Assembly (NCBI GenBank): GCA_900315105.1
Contig: OMXX01000003.1
Location: 1 to 64,000 of the forward strand
Reading direction: 5' to 3'
From: an uncultured Prevotellaceae bacterium
GTDB taxonomy: Bacteria; Bacteroidota; Bacteroidia; Bacteroidales; Bacteroidaceae
Length of the DNA stretch: 64,000 bases
Shown: one piece after another, positions 1-8,774 of the stretch
How positions within the stretch are numbered: position 1 is the first letter of the stretch
Layout: each line of letters opens with the position of its first letter
Notes under the pieces: model-generated
The model's database searches: none
The model's input: the letters and a program-made list of their open reading frames with translations, nothing else
Told to the model about the DNA's origin: nothing
Program-made: the position numbers and the translations under genes

Positions 1-80
1 CCTAACGGACTGCCCTTTTAGGTGTCGCTCCTTCAGAGTTCTTTCAACTACGTGATATTCAATAATATACAAGTGGGCAA

Positions 81-99
81 ATTCGTCGAACTCACGTTA
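81..99 (+). repeat. dispersed repeat, copy A (TTCGTCGAACTCACGTT)
   Basis: The motif TTCGTCGAACTCACGTT occurs here and again at 33007-33023; a one-base variant (GAATTC for GAACTC) is at 57706-57722. All three copies are intergenic and lie near a gene boundary. Only the 33 kb copy has a clear inverted partner. Confidence 0.6.
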
Positions 100-253
100 T
101 ATTAACCACAGATTTTCAGGATTTTAGGGATATTAATCACGAGCGTAAGCGAGATAATCCGTTACATCTGTGTAATCTGTGTTCGAGAAAAAGAAAAACT
201 CTGTGTCTCTGCGCCTTTGCGTTTTTATCTTATCAAGAATTTGAGAAACAAAG

Positions 254-276
254 AAGGCTCGCGATTTGCGGGCCTT
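254..276 (+). terminator. hairpin, possible terminator
   Basis: AAGGCTCGC (254-262) pairs with GCGGGCCTT (268-276), nine pairs with one G-U, around a five-base loop, followed by TTCTGTAT. It shares the GAAGGCTCGC arm with the terminator at 1644-1671, so it may be a repeat-derived hairpin. Any gene it ends would lie before the window. Confidence 0.4.
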
Positions 277-429
277 TTCTGTATATCAAAAACAGGAAAA
301 ATCTGTCATCTGTCAATCTGTCAACCTGTCAAGGGGGGTATAAAATCCCTTATCTATACTTAAATCATATATTAATAATCTCACAATCTTCAAAAAGTGT
401 ACTTTTACGGTATTTTTATACAAGAAAAT

Positions 430-457
430 CCCTCACACCGTTTAATTGATGTGAGGG
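430..457 (-). terminator. terminator of the 149-aa gene
   Basis: CCCTCACA (430-437) is an exact inverted match to TGTGAGGG (450-457), with a 12-base loop. On the minus strand the stem is followed by GATTTTCTTG. It lies just past the stop of the minus-strand gene at 467-916. Confidence 0.6.
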
Positions 458-466
458 CATTCTATA

Positions 467-916
467 TTAGTTTGTTGGATAGATTAAAGAAGCGTGTAGA
501 TATTCTTCAACATTACAGTCGTAAACCACTATACTTGGAGTGCTATTGCATCTACCAAAAACTATTTCTTTGTACTGGTCGTCATCACAACATGATAATG
601 AAACGTTGGTGCTTATAAGCCTGTCATTTCCGATTATATTACTAAATTCTGAAAAAATGTTGTTTTCAAAGAATTTTCTTACATAATCGTGAAAAACGGT
701 TTCCTCCATATGACATTTTTCTATACTAAAGCGTTTAACCTCAAAATTTTGCGATACTTCAAAGGCTTTAATAAGGTCTATATGCCTTTGAAAAAAGGCT
801 TTTTTTTCTCGACTTTCTTTCATTCCCCAAAAATTACGGAGGTTTTCCAAATCCATTGGGTCATAAGGGACTGTTGCTTTTGTCCCAATTTCATAAATTT
901 GTTCAAATTCTTCCAT
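467..916 (-). CDS. hypothetical protein, 149 aa
   Basis: I do not recognise this protein. It is acidic at its start (MEEFEQIYEIGT), has no signal peptide or membrane segment, and carries no motif I can name; two adjacent cysteines lie near residue 110 (SLSCCDDDQ). That it is a real gene is supported by its surroundings: a -7 type promoter box about 50 bases upstream (965-972) and a terminator hairpin right after the stop (430-457). It is a single-gene unit, AT-rich, isolated from neighbours by non-coding DNA on both sides, and could be a horizontally acquired cargo gene. Function unknown. Confidence 0.6.
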   Translation of the reverse strand: MEEFEQIYEIGTKATVPYDPMDLENLRNFWGMKESREKKAFFQRHIDLIKAFEVSQNFEVKRFSIEKCHMEETVFHDYVRKFFENNIFSEFSNIIGNDRLISTNVSLSCCDDDQYKEIVFGRCNSTPSIVVYDCNVEEYLHASLIYPTN

Positions 917-964
917 GTTATAATACTTTACATTACCCTTACACTATGTTTAGGTTTCTATTTA

Positions 965-972
965 CAAAGTTA
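965..972 (-). promoter_or_regulatory. -7 promoter box for the 149-aa gene
   Basis: On the minus strand this reads TAACTTTG, matching the Bacteroidota -7 consensus TAnnTTTG. No clear -33 TTTG is seen at the expected distance. It leaves a leader of about 40 bases. Confidence 0.4.
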
Positions 973-991
973 TATTAAAATATTGACATAG

Positions 992-1643
992 AAGAATATC
1001 AATTCCGTTTTTAACGCAAATTCACATTTCTCTCAGAGAAATTCCCTTAAAGTGATGATATAAAATGAACCATTAACAAACATTACTTGTATAAGTTCAT
1101 CTTAATTTAGTGAGAGTGGATAATCTTTCTTTGATACATAAATTAAGATAGAATTCTCTCTTAAAACGGTTTATTGCGCACCATGATGTGATAAGATTAT
1201 TCGCCCCAAAAGAATGTCTCGCCATTGGTGATGTTATATCATCTGCTTATCGAAATGTAAACTCTGTTCTTCTGTTGTATTATCGTATTTGCTTGTAAAA
1301 TGTTATTATATATGTCTTATCTCTTATCCTTTGCTTTTCGAGCCTTTTTATCGATTTATATAGTTTAGGTAAAGTGATTATTAATTGAAACTGTACGATT
1401 GCATAAGTGTTTTTTTTCTCTACATCTCAAAATATTCTACTGTGTTTTTAGATTTCTATTGACATTTTTGTTTTAAAAAAAATCATTTGTTAGCAGAGCA
1501 TAGAGTTGCGCATTTTGGGTTCAGTAGTTCTTTTTTAGTAATACCTACCTAAATAAGTTTCGGAAGTAGTTTTTCTTTATGTGGGGATTAACCAACAGTT
1601 TTTTTTAGCTGATGAGATAATTTCAATTTGCCCGAATAAATGT
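992..1643. other. gene-free AT-rich spacer
   Basis: About 650 bases with no convincing reading frame, RNA gene or long repeat. It separates the unknown gene from the end of the polysaccharide utilisation locus and holds only the terminator arms at its right edge. Confidence 0.6.
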
Positions 1644-1671
1644 AGAAGGCTCGCGGAGTTGCGAGCCTTCT
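1644..1671 (-). terminator. terminator of the PL11 gene and PUL
   Basis: AGAAGGCTCGC (1644-1654) and GCGAGCCTTCT (1661-1671) form a perfect 11-bp stem with a six-base loop, ten bases past the stop of the lyase gene. On the minus strand it runs into ACATTTATTC. This likely ends the whole minus-strand locus. Confidence 0.75.
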
Positions 1672-1681
1672 GTGTTTATTT

Positions 1682-4600
1682 TTATTTCACCATCACTTTT
1701 TGGTTATTACGAAGGTAGATGCCCTTCGGCAGACGGGTGATATCTGTACCAACGTACTTGCCGTCGAGGGTGTAGATCTTGTTGGAATCTGTATCATCGG
1801 CAATGGCTGGGGTGATGATGCCTGTGGTATCGACAGTCTTGACAATGAGGACGCCCTCTGGCAGTCGGGTGGTATCGAAGGTAACGTTAGCACCCTCGCA
1901 AGTGATGGTAGGAGTGCCAGCGAATGACTTGACACCTGTCCAGAGGCGGAGCTCGTCGCCAACGGCTGGGATGTAGTCGAGGAATCTCAGGGCGATAGTG
2001 CCGTTGATGGTCAGCGTACCGATGTTCCTGATGTTGTCACCACTCATAATCGTTGCACCAGTGGAAGCCTTGGCGATGTTGAGGCGCAGGGTGGCGGTTG
2101 ATGACAGGGTTACATCCTGATTGTTGAACACAAACTTTCCGAGTGCCGTTTCCTCGGTAACAACAGGTCTGAGAGTACCATTGATGACAACGCTTGAGTT
2201 CTTCAGGGCAGATGACGATGAGCCTGTGAGTGTAGCACCTTCTGCCAAGGTAAGTGCACCTGTGCCGAGTGACAGACCGCTGCCTGAGAGCTTCACCGTT
2301 CCTTGGCTTATCTTCACCGTACCGCTATTGGTCCAGCCGCCCTTTACGGTCATGGTGCATGAGCCTATCTTCTCGAAGTGCGACTTGTTAGTGCCGCCAC
2401 CGTCGGTTATAGCTCCCTCGAAGGTGAAGTCGCCGTTCTCTTCCCAACTGTTGCCCACCTTCCATGTGTTAGAGCCAGAAGGAGTGCCCTGGCTCTGGAA
2501 GTTGGAGATAGGCTGTGCGAGAGAGCCCTTGCCGGTGAGACGGCCGATGGTGAATATCTTGCATACGTTGGTTGCCGTACATCCGTCGGCAAGGTCGAGA
2601 GTGGCGTTAGGCAGTCCTGTAGAGTTATCGAACGGCAGCCAGATAGACTTGTTCGTGTGGCGTATGGTACCTGTGAAGCCTCTCCAATCGCCTGTAATGC
2701 GGACACGTGACACGGTGTTACGAGGCACGATGGTTAGTGTACCCTCGCCTGTGAGCTTGTTGGAGTAGGCTGTGTAGTAAGTGCCTGTGAGTTGCCATGA
2801 GGCAGACTTTCCCTTCGGTACTACGATGGCGTGGCTCGTGTTCTGGGCATTGTCATAGAGAGTGCCGCCCTGAAGCTCTATCGTCTTGGGCTGAGAACTT
2901 GCAGAAAGGGCTATCGAACCAGCCTTCATGATTATCTTTGATACCGAGTTAGTGGCATTGAGATACAGGCATCCGTTGCCTCGCTTGGTGAGGAGTGTAC
3001 CCATGAACGACTTGTCCATCTTGAAGTCGGAGGCATTGTTGATAACGCCACCCTCTTCGCCAATCATAGTCATGTGTGAGCCCATCTCAACGGCTGCGGT
3101 AGTCTGAAGCTCTGCACCGTTCTCCATAGTGAACTGTGAGCCGAGTTTGGTGATACCGCCGAGGTTTCCGTATTCAGAATACTGATTTGACAATAGGCTG
3201 ACCTTCGTTATGCCGCCTTTGAGATAGTTGCCGCCTGTGTATGAGTTCTCGCCCGACATGGTGACCGTTCCGCTGCCTTCCTTTACGAACGAAGCCGTAC
3301 CGCTGATGGCACCAGCCCCTGTGAAGGTGTAGTCGGATGAGGAGTTGACGGTGATGGTGTCAGGCATGATGTCCTCGCGCACGTTGACCGTCTTATTAAC
3401 AGCGTCGTCGTTGAAGAACACCTTGTCGCCAGATACGAATACGGTAGATTCGGAAGTCGTTCCGTTGTTGAGGATGAAGTTCTGGGCATCGGCGAGATTC
3501 CATGAAGAACTCTTGTCGCCAGTCCAAGTGATGGAGTTGGCGTCGCGGAGTCCGATAATTTCAAGAATCAACTTTCCGTCCTCTATGTAGAGCTTCTTCT
3601 TTGTGGCGTTGAGACCCTCGATGCGGATGTCTTCAATCTTGCCCTTAAGTTCAGCAGGAGCAGTACCGATAATGTACTTGCCCGGGTTCATCTCAGACTC
3701 GCCAACAGGGAGGTGACCTACAAGTTCAAGAACAGGACAGAGATACTCGGGACCGCCCTCAGTCCATGCGCTTGAGGTCTTTGTCTCTATTTCAAGATAC
3801 TTGCCGAGGTTGATGCGGTCGGCAGATAAATCGTTGGAATAGAGGTCGATAATGAGACGTGAGCCGAAACCGAGGGTGAGGGAGTCGGTAGTTAGTTCTC
3901 CCTTCGTATCAGCACCTCCAGGACGGATAACCGAAGCATAGTCGGCCTTGATGCTCATGAACTCGCCACCGTTGGAGTTGAGTTCTGCAAAGCGGTTGAG
4001 CCATAGTGGTGACTGCTTCATGGTGCCGTCGAAATTGAGTGTGCCAGCCCAGATATTCGTCTCGCCCTTGTGGGTGAAATCAGCCTTCGGGAGATTGAGG
4101 ATGCCGTCGCCCTGCTTGATGAGACGTGCCTCGCCAGTAATACCATCGCCCTTCACGTTGCAGGTGTAGGTGGTGTAGGTTATCTTCGGATTAGCGTTTG
4201 TGCTTTCGCTTGCCGCACTTCCCTGTACCCATGTAGGCACGTTGAAGGTGAGGATATACGGACTTGCTCCTTTCTCTATGGTGACCTCTGTATTGTCGGT
4301 CTCGCACACGATGACGTGCTTATCGTTGAGCGATGAGCCGATAGTGCCGCCGTTCTTCACTTCTTCGCGTCCTTCCATCATGAGTGGTGGAGGGGCTATG
4401 GTGATGTTCTCAAGCTTTCCGAGGAAATAGCTGGTGTGAGGAGGCTGGTTATAGCCGCACATCTGCCAAGCCATAGCGTTACGGTACTGATGGTCGTGCC
4501 ACAGCGTGTAGTTGCGGTATGAGGTTGGGGTAGGGGTGGAGTAGATGCGGATATTGTTGTCGGCAGTTCGCATGATGATCTCTTCGCGCCAGTCGCCGAG

Positions 4601-6241
4601 GATATCGCCCTGATAGCAAGGCGTACACTTGGTGTAGTTATTAGTGAGAGAGCCGGCACAGGTGTAGATAGGCGCCCAACTGCCGTACTTCGCAATGACA
4701 CCCTCTGAATCATGGTCTTTAAGACCGTTGAATGTCTCAGAGCACAGGTCGCCGTCCCAGTAGATGCGGAAGTTGGAATTGATGCCTTCGTTGACGATTC
4801 CATTGACATAATCATTCTTCACGCTACTTACAGGATTACCCCATGCCACGCCGATGCTGCCAGGGTAGCTATCGGAGAAATTACCCATCATTGAGCGTCC
4901 CACATCCTTACCTACGTGGAGTTCGCACTTGTATATCTTGCTTGTTGTGGCATCACGATAGTTATAGCCCTGTGCATCCTCGTTGCAGGCAAAGACCTCC
5001 TGTCCGTGGGTGTAAGGGTTGAAATCGCTGCAATGCATAGCATCACCGTGTCCGAGACCTGTTGTTGAGAGTCCCTTGCCGTTATCGTCGATGACCATTG
5101 AGCCAAAGACGATTTCGTCGCGTCCGTCCCAGTCAACATCGGCAATGATATAGTTATGGTAACCCTGTCCCTTCCACACACCGTTGGTGTTGTTGTACCA
5201 CTTCCAACGCTCCTTAAGTTCGTGGGTGGCAGGATCAACATCATAGGCAATCATCTTGTGGCGGGTGTAGATACCGCGTGCGAGGAAGATGCTTGGCTTT
5301 CGTCCGTCGAGATATGGAGCACCGAAGAAGAACTTTGAGCAGCGGTGACCGCCATCCTCTTTGCCCCATGCTTTCTCAAGAGTGCTTTCGCCAGACTCGA
5401 AGCGTGCAAGAGGGTAGGTGATGCACTGATACGGCTTGCCTGTCTCGCCATCCATATATACGAGATATTCTGCACCCTGGCACATGAACCAGTTCACACC
5501 ACCGCCTGTGGCAGCACGATAGTTCTTCGTGGCATCGCCAACGGTGTAGGTAGAGCCGTCGGCACAATGGATGACAGTACCGTCGGCAGCACGCATCACA
5601 GCCTCTGCCTTGCCGTCGCCGTCCCAGTCGTAGGCTATTATGTTCTGCTCGTTGTTCTGGAAGTCGCCCATGTTAGGACCGCAGTTCACCCACCATAGGC
5701 GTGTGCCGTCCTGCTTCAAGACCTCGAAGATGGAGTATTCGCCAGAAGCCTTACCGTCAAACTTAGGTCCGAGTCTTGGGTAGCTTTGAGCCATCTCACT
5801 CTCGTTGTCGAACTTCATAAGGATTTCCAGTTCGCCGTCGCCGTCAACATCGGCACAGCACGCATCGTTAGGGATGAGGGTGGATTGTATTCCCTCATGC
5901 TTTAGCTTTATCTCCTTGTAGCTCGTGCTCCATACAGATGCTGCCTTGCTCTGTGCCTGTTCCTGTCCGCGTACCACGGCAGAAACGGTGTAGGTGCTTG
6001 TCTGACTGCCCGATGTGTCGGAGAAATTAGATACTTTCAGTCCAGACTTTATAAGCGCACCGTCCTTATATACGTTATAGGTAACGTCGTAGTACTCAGA
6101 GCCGAGGATTCGCCAACTGAGATACACGCCTGAACTTGCCTTCATGGCTATGAGGCCGCGGTCGAGCTTATCCGTAGTTCGCTGGGCGAAGGAGGGGAGG
6201 GAGGCTATTGCCGCTCCGATTATGATTAGTAGTTTCTTCAT
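1682..6241 (-). CDS. rhamnogalacturonan lyase, PL11, with long beta-strand-repeat extension
   Basis: Secreted lyase predicted to cut the rhamnose-galacturonate backbone of rhamnogalacturonan I by beta-elimination. After a signal peptide (about 1-20) comes the PL11 core to about residue 612. It is recognised from DRGLIAMKASSGVYLSWRIL, repeated calcium-type loops (DVDGDGELE, YDWDGDGKAEAV, DVDWDGRDEIV), the GLGHGDAMHCSDF segment and the closing WHDHQYRNAMAWQ and YNQPPHTSYFLG. PL11 enzymes are usually about 600-620 residues; here some 850 more follow, with autotransporter-type beta-strand repeats (GDGILNLPKADF near 710, GSGTVTMSGENSYTGG near 990, GTVKISQGTVKLSG near 1305). The end (IYTLDGKYVG...GIYLRNNQKVMVK) is a sorting-like tail typical of Prevotella secreted proteins. 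It is the last gene of the locus. The core call is firm; the role of the extension is not known. Confidence 0.93.
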   Translation of the reverse strand: MKKLLIIIGAAIASLPSFAQRTTDKLDRGLIAMKASSGVYLSWRILGSEYYDVTYNVYKDGALIKSGLKVSNFSDTSGSQTSTYTVSAVVRGQEQAQSKAASVWSTSYKEIKLKHEGIQSTLIPNDACCADVDGDGELEILMKFDNESEMAQSYPRLGPKFDGKASGEYSIFEVLKQDGTRLWWVNCGPNMGDFQNNEQNIIAYDWDGDGKAEAVMRAADGTVIHCADGSTYTVGDATKNYRAATGGGVNWFMCQGAEYLVYMDGETGKPYQCITYPLARFESGESTLEKAWGKEDGGHRCSKFFFGAPYLDGRKPSIFLARGIYTRHKMIAYDVDPATHELKERWKWYNNTNGVWKGQGYHNYIIADVDWDGRDEIVFGSMVIDDNGKGLSTTGLGHGDAMHCSDFNPYTHGQEVFACNEDAQGYNYRDATTSKIYKCELHVGKDVGRSMMGNFSDSYPGSIGVAWGNPVSSVKNDYVNGIVNEGINSNFRIYWDGDLCSETFNGLKDHDSEGVIAKYGSWAPIYTCAGSLTNNYTKCTPCYQGDILGDWREEIIMRTADNNIRIYSTPTPTSYRNYTLWHDHQYRNAMAWQMCGYNQPPHTSYFLGKLENITIAPPPLMMEGREEVKNGGTIGSSLNDKHVIVCETDNTEVTIEKGASPYILTFNVPTWVQGSAASESTNANPKITYTTYTCNVKGDGITGEARLIKQGDGILNLPKADFTHKGETNIWAGTLNFDGTMKQSPLWLNRFAELNSNGGEFMSIKADYASVIRPGGADTKGELTTDSLTLGFGSRLIIDLYSNDLSADRINLGKYLEIETKTSSAWTEGGPEYLCPVLELVGHLPVGESEMNPGKYIIGTAPAELKGKIEDIRIEGLNATKKKLYIEDGKLILEIIGLRDANSITWTGDKSSSWNLADAQNFILNNGTTSESTVFVSGDKVFFNDDAVNKTVNVREDIMPDTITVNSSSDYTFTGAGAISGTASFVKEGSGTVTMSGENSYTGGNYLKGGITKVSLLSNQYSEYGNLGGITKLGSQFTMENGAELQTTAAVEMGSHMTMIGEEGGVINNASDFKMDKSFMGTLLTKRGNGCLYLNATNSVSKIIMKAGSIALSASSQPKTIELQGGTLYDNAQNTSHAIVVPKGKSASWQLTGTYYTAYSNKLTGEGTLTIVPRNTVSRVRITGDWRGFTGTIRHTNKSIWLPFDNSTGLPNATLDLADGCTATNVCKIFTIGRLTGKGSLAQPISNFQSQGTPSGSNTWKVGNSWEENGDFTFEGAITDGGGTNKSHFEKIGSCTMTVKGGWTNSGTVKISQGTVKLSGSGLSLGTGALTLAEGATLTGSSSSALKNSSVVINGTLRPVVTEETALGKFVFNNQDVTLSSTATLRLNIAKASTGATIMSGDNIRNIGTLTINGTIALRFLDYIPAVGDELRLWTGVKSFAGTPTITCEGANVTFDTTRLPEGVLIVKTVDTTGIITPAIADDTDSNKIYTLDGKYVGTDITRLPKGIYLRNNQKVMVK

Positions 6242-6538
6242 TATTCTTTACTTTTAAGTTATATATCCTTTTGAACGCACCTTTGGTGCTTGAACTGACA
6301 ATAATTTTTCGCAAGGCTTTACCAAGAGAAAGGCTCGCTTACGCGAGGATATTATTTGGAAAGTAAATTAGCAATAAATTTTATCAGTAAATTAATTTAC
6401 TGGTTTAATTTTCTTAGAATTTCTTCGCAAAGCTCAGGCGCTACGCGGAGTCCTTTCTACATCAGGGCGCAAGCCCGGTTTCTTATTGGTTGAAGATTGG
6501 TAATTATTGTCAGTTAAAAGCAGCTTGCTGCAATAAAA
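6242..6538 (-). other. intergenic region with palindromes
   Basis: Between the HExxH-protein gene and the PL11 gene. It contains a perfect 18-bp AT-rich palindrome CAGTAAATTAATTTACTG (6385-6402), a small GCACC-TTT-GGTGC hairpin (6277-6289) and an AGGCTCGC...GCGAGG fold (about 6331-6346). No TAnnTTTG promoter box is evident. These could be transcript-processing or attenuation sites inside the operon. Confidence 0.45.
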
Positions 6539-8761
6539 TTAATTGTTTAGCTTCTTCTTTCCATTCTTGATTACAATCCCATTGGCATTACCATTTACTC
6601 GCTGACCGTTAAGGTTGTAGGTCGCAGTTGAGGATTGTGTGTCAGGTGTTGGGAGTTCGAGAATTCCCGTCGTTGCCGGCCAGTATTCTGCTATTTCATC
6701 TTCCGAGAGGATTATCCATTGCTGGTGTGTGGCAGCATCGGAGAAATCGAATGAGGAGAAAGAAATCTTGGAGGTATTGGCAGAAAGGGTGTGAGAACCA
6801 GTAATCCAATATCCGTGGGCGGTAAGCTGACTGGTGGACGTAGGGAAGGTGATGTCGGTGCGGTCGGGCATGAGCTGGAATTTCTCCGTATCAGCAGGCT
6901 TTGTGGTTGTATAGAGCATATAGCCGCTTCGCTTGGAGAGATACTTGTTCTTTGCCACGTTCTTGAAGAGATACATACCAGTTTCTGGTTCATAGCTCAG
7001 AGTCCATGCAGCCTCGTCTGGAATACCGTTATTGTCGGTGAGCATATTCTGCAAGGCAACGGTCTTAGAGCTGTTGGCATAGAGAAGAGCCTCGCCGAGT
7101 CCGTTAGCGGCATCCTTGCACATGATATAGTATTTCTTCGTCTCATCGAAGTTGTAAGTGTAGCCTGGGAGACCGTTAGCGTAGGCAGAGGTAGGGCAGA
7201 GACCGTCGATGAACATGGCATACAGCAGACAACATCCACCGACATACTGAAGTTCAAGATGCTTGTCCTTGTCTGCACCGTTGACAAACCAGTCGTAGGT
7301 AGCACTTGAACCCCATGCGTGAGTGCCGTCGCCTACCATACAGAAATCAGAGGTGTAAGGGTTCGCTTCCTTGTTCTCAAGGAAAGAGTACATCTTGTTA
7401 GCCTCACGACCATACCATTTCCAATTATGTAGGTTAGTGTCAGCATAGCGTGTGGAAGTTCCTACGCCTACACCGTGACCAGTTTCATGAAGCACCGTAC
7501 CGATAGCCTGATTACCTGCGTTAGGGCCTATGCGCATCCAACCGCCATAGCTGCAATCGGCAGTTTGTGTGCTTGCGCCATAGTGGCCTGAAAGGGTGAA
7601 TCCCTTAATACCTGTCCACTCGTTGAAGTAGGCTATGGTCTGGTTGATGGCTGTGCGGCAACGGTCGTTAGCCTCTGCAGTAGGAGCACCATTATCCCAT
7701 GTTCCTGTGCAGTTGCCCTTCGGGTGGGTAACAATCTTAACCTCCTCACCGTATGCCACGGTATAGGTCTTGTTCATCACGTAAGGACGGAGATAATACA
7801 CGGTGGCAGGTTCAAGCCCTGTGATGTGATAGATATTGCCGTTGAGTGTCCAGTATTCGGTGGTTCGGTTATCGAGCACCGTAGGGTTATGCTCCTTGCT
7901 CCAGCATACACCACGCTCAAGAATGTTAGTTCCTGTCATTGTGGCACGCATAAGAGCCTCTGTTGCACCCGTAGGAACGTATGTGTTGGTCTTTGTCACC
8001 TTTGGCTCAAGACCATCGCCGAGGGTGGCATTGGCAAGGTTCAGGGCAAACTCAGCCTTTGAAATAGCAGCATTCAGGGCAAAGAGAGCCTTCTGCATAT
8101 CTACACTTGCCGAAGAAGAGGTTATTGTCTTTGCGCTTTGAAGGGCAGATAGAAGAGGTGTTAGGGCTTTGTCGTCGATATTCTTTGAGACGAGACCTTC
8201 TGCCTTTGTGATGCTCTCAGAGAGTTTGGAGAAGATAACTTCTGAGGATTCTGCCTCTACGAGCGTAAGACGGAAATTGTCAATGGCGAGCCAGTTACCC
8301 TTAGCAGCTTTAGCCATGAATCCAATCTCCACCTCACCTGTGGTGCAAGAGAAATCAACCGTGTAGTCATTAGGCGTGAATACATCTGTCTTCTGTTCAC
8401 CAGCATAGATATATGCACCAGAACATTGTGCAGAGGTGGAAGCCTCGTTAAGGTTCTGTGCCGCTACGGTAAGAGTATATTTGCCAAGTGGTAGGTCTGT
8501 GATGACCTGTGATACGCTTGCATCACCAACATTACTGCCCTTTGATACCCATTTCTCCACATATACGCTGCCACTCTTCTTAGTGAAAGACGAGTTCCCC
8601 TGCACCTGCAGACCGCTTGATTTCCAGCCTGAGAGTCCGCCTTTCTCGAAAGAGGGGTTGCTGATGTATTGCGTGGCATCGGTTTGGGCAGAGAGGCCTA
8701 ACCAAGCCTTCCCAAAGGGAAGGATGTTTGAGAGTAATGCCAATATAAGTATTCGTTTCAT
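6539..8761 (-). CDS. secreted HExxH (zinc metallopeptidase-like) protein with carbohydrate-binding-type modules
   Basis: The 740-aa product has a signal peptide (to about 25), an N-terminal beta-sandwich carbohydrate-binding-like module (about 26-170, starting YISNPSFEKGGLSGW), a helical linker, an FN3-like domain (about 250-345), then a region with GTVLHETGHGVGVGT (HExxH about 423-427). A glutamate lies 24 residues after the second His (WKWYGRE), so the spacing fits HExxHx(8-28)E as in M60-like gluzincins. A ricin-like beta-trefoil follows (about 540-700), then a sorting-like tail (NLNGQRVNGNANGIVIKNGK). The combination suggests action on a glycoprotein associated with the plant polysaccharide. 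That is inference; activity and family are unproven. The signal-peptide codons for NILPFGKAWLG match a dispersed intergenic repeat. Confidence 0.65.
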   Translation of the reverse strand: MKRILILALLSNILPFGKAWLGLSAQTDATQYISNPSFEKGGLSGWKSSGLQVQGNSSFTKKSGSVYVEKWVSKGSNVGDASVSQVITDLPLGKYTLTVAAQNLNEASTSAQCSGAYIYAGEQKTDVFTPNDYTVDFSCTTGEVEIGFMAKAAKGNWLAIDNFRLTLVEAESSEVIFSKLSESITKAEGLVSKNIDDKALTPLLSALQSAKTITSSSASVDMQKALFALNAAISKAEFALNLANATLGDGLEPKVTKTNTYVPTGATEALMRATMTGTNILERGVCWSKEHNPTVLDNRTTEYWTLNGNIYHITGLEPATVYYLRPYVMNKTYTVAYGEEVKIVTHPKGNCTGTWDNGAPTAEANDRCRTAINQTIAYFNEWTGIKGFTLSGHYGASTQTADCSYGGWMRIGPNAGNQAIGTVLHETGHGVGVGTSTRYADTNLHNWKWYGREANKMYSFLENKEANPYTSDFCMVGDGTHAWGSSATYDWFVNGADKDKHLELQYVGGCCLLYAMFIDGLCPTSAYANGLPGYTYNFDETKKYYIMCKDAANGLGEALLYANSSKTVALQNMLTDNNGIPDEAAWTLSYEPETGMYLFKNVAKNKYLSKRSGYMLYTTTKPADTEKFQLMPDRTDITFPTSTSQLTAHGYWITGSHTLSANTSKISFSSFDFSDAATHQQWIILSEDEIAEYWPATTGILELPTPDTQSSTATYNLNGQRVNGNANGIVIKNGKKKLNN
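8695..8727 (-). repeat. GC-rich palindromic repeat, copy inside a signal-peptide coding sequence
   Basis: On the minus strand the core is CTTCCCTTTGGGAAGGCTTG followed by GTTAGGC. The same core is at 40455-40489 (plus strand), with diverged copies at 22746-22778 and 51912-51945. Here it is read in frame as NILPFGKAWLG within the first 25 codons of the HExxH protein. Confidence 0.8.
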
Positions 8762-8774
8762 AGGGGAGTGGCTT

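Larger units (their letters stand above)
1..466. other. non-coding start of window with short dispersed repeats
   Basis: I see no supportable gene here. The stretch contains a copy of the ATTCGTCGAACTCACGTT repeat at 81-99, low-complexity text of the kind 'ctgtgtaatctgtgtt' and 'tctctgcgcctttgcg' (about 160-235), a hairpin at 254-276, and phased 'ctgtcatctgtcaatctgtcaacctgtc' type repetition near 303-332. A possible 3' end of a gene starting before the window cannot be excluded: one plus frame is open from base 2 to a stop near 55. Confidence 0.5.
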
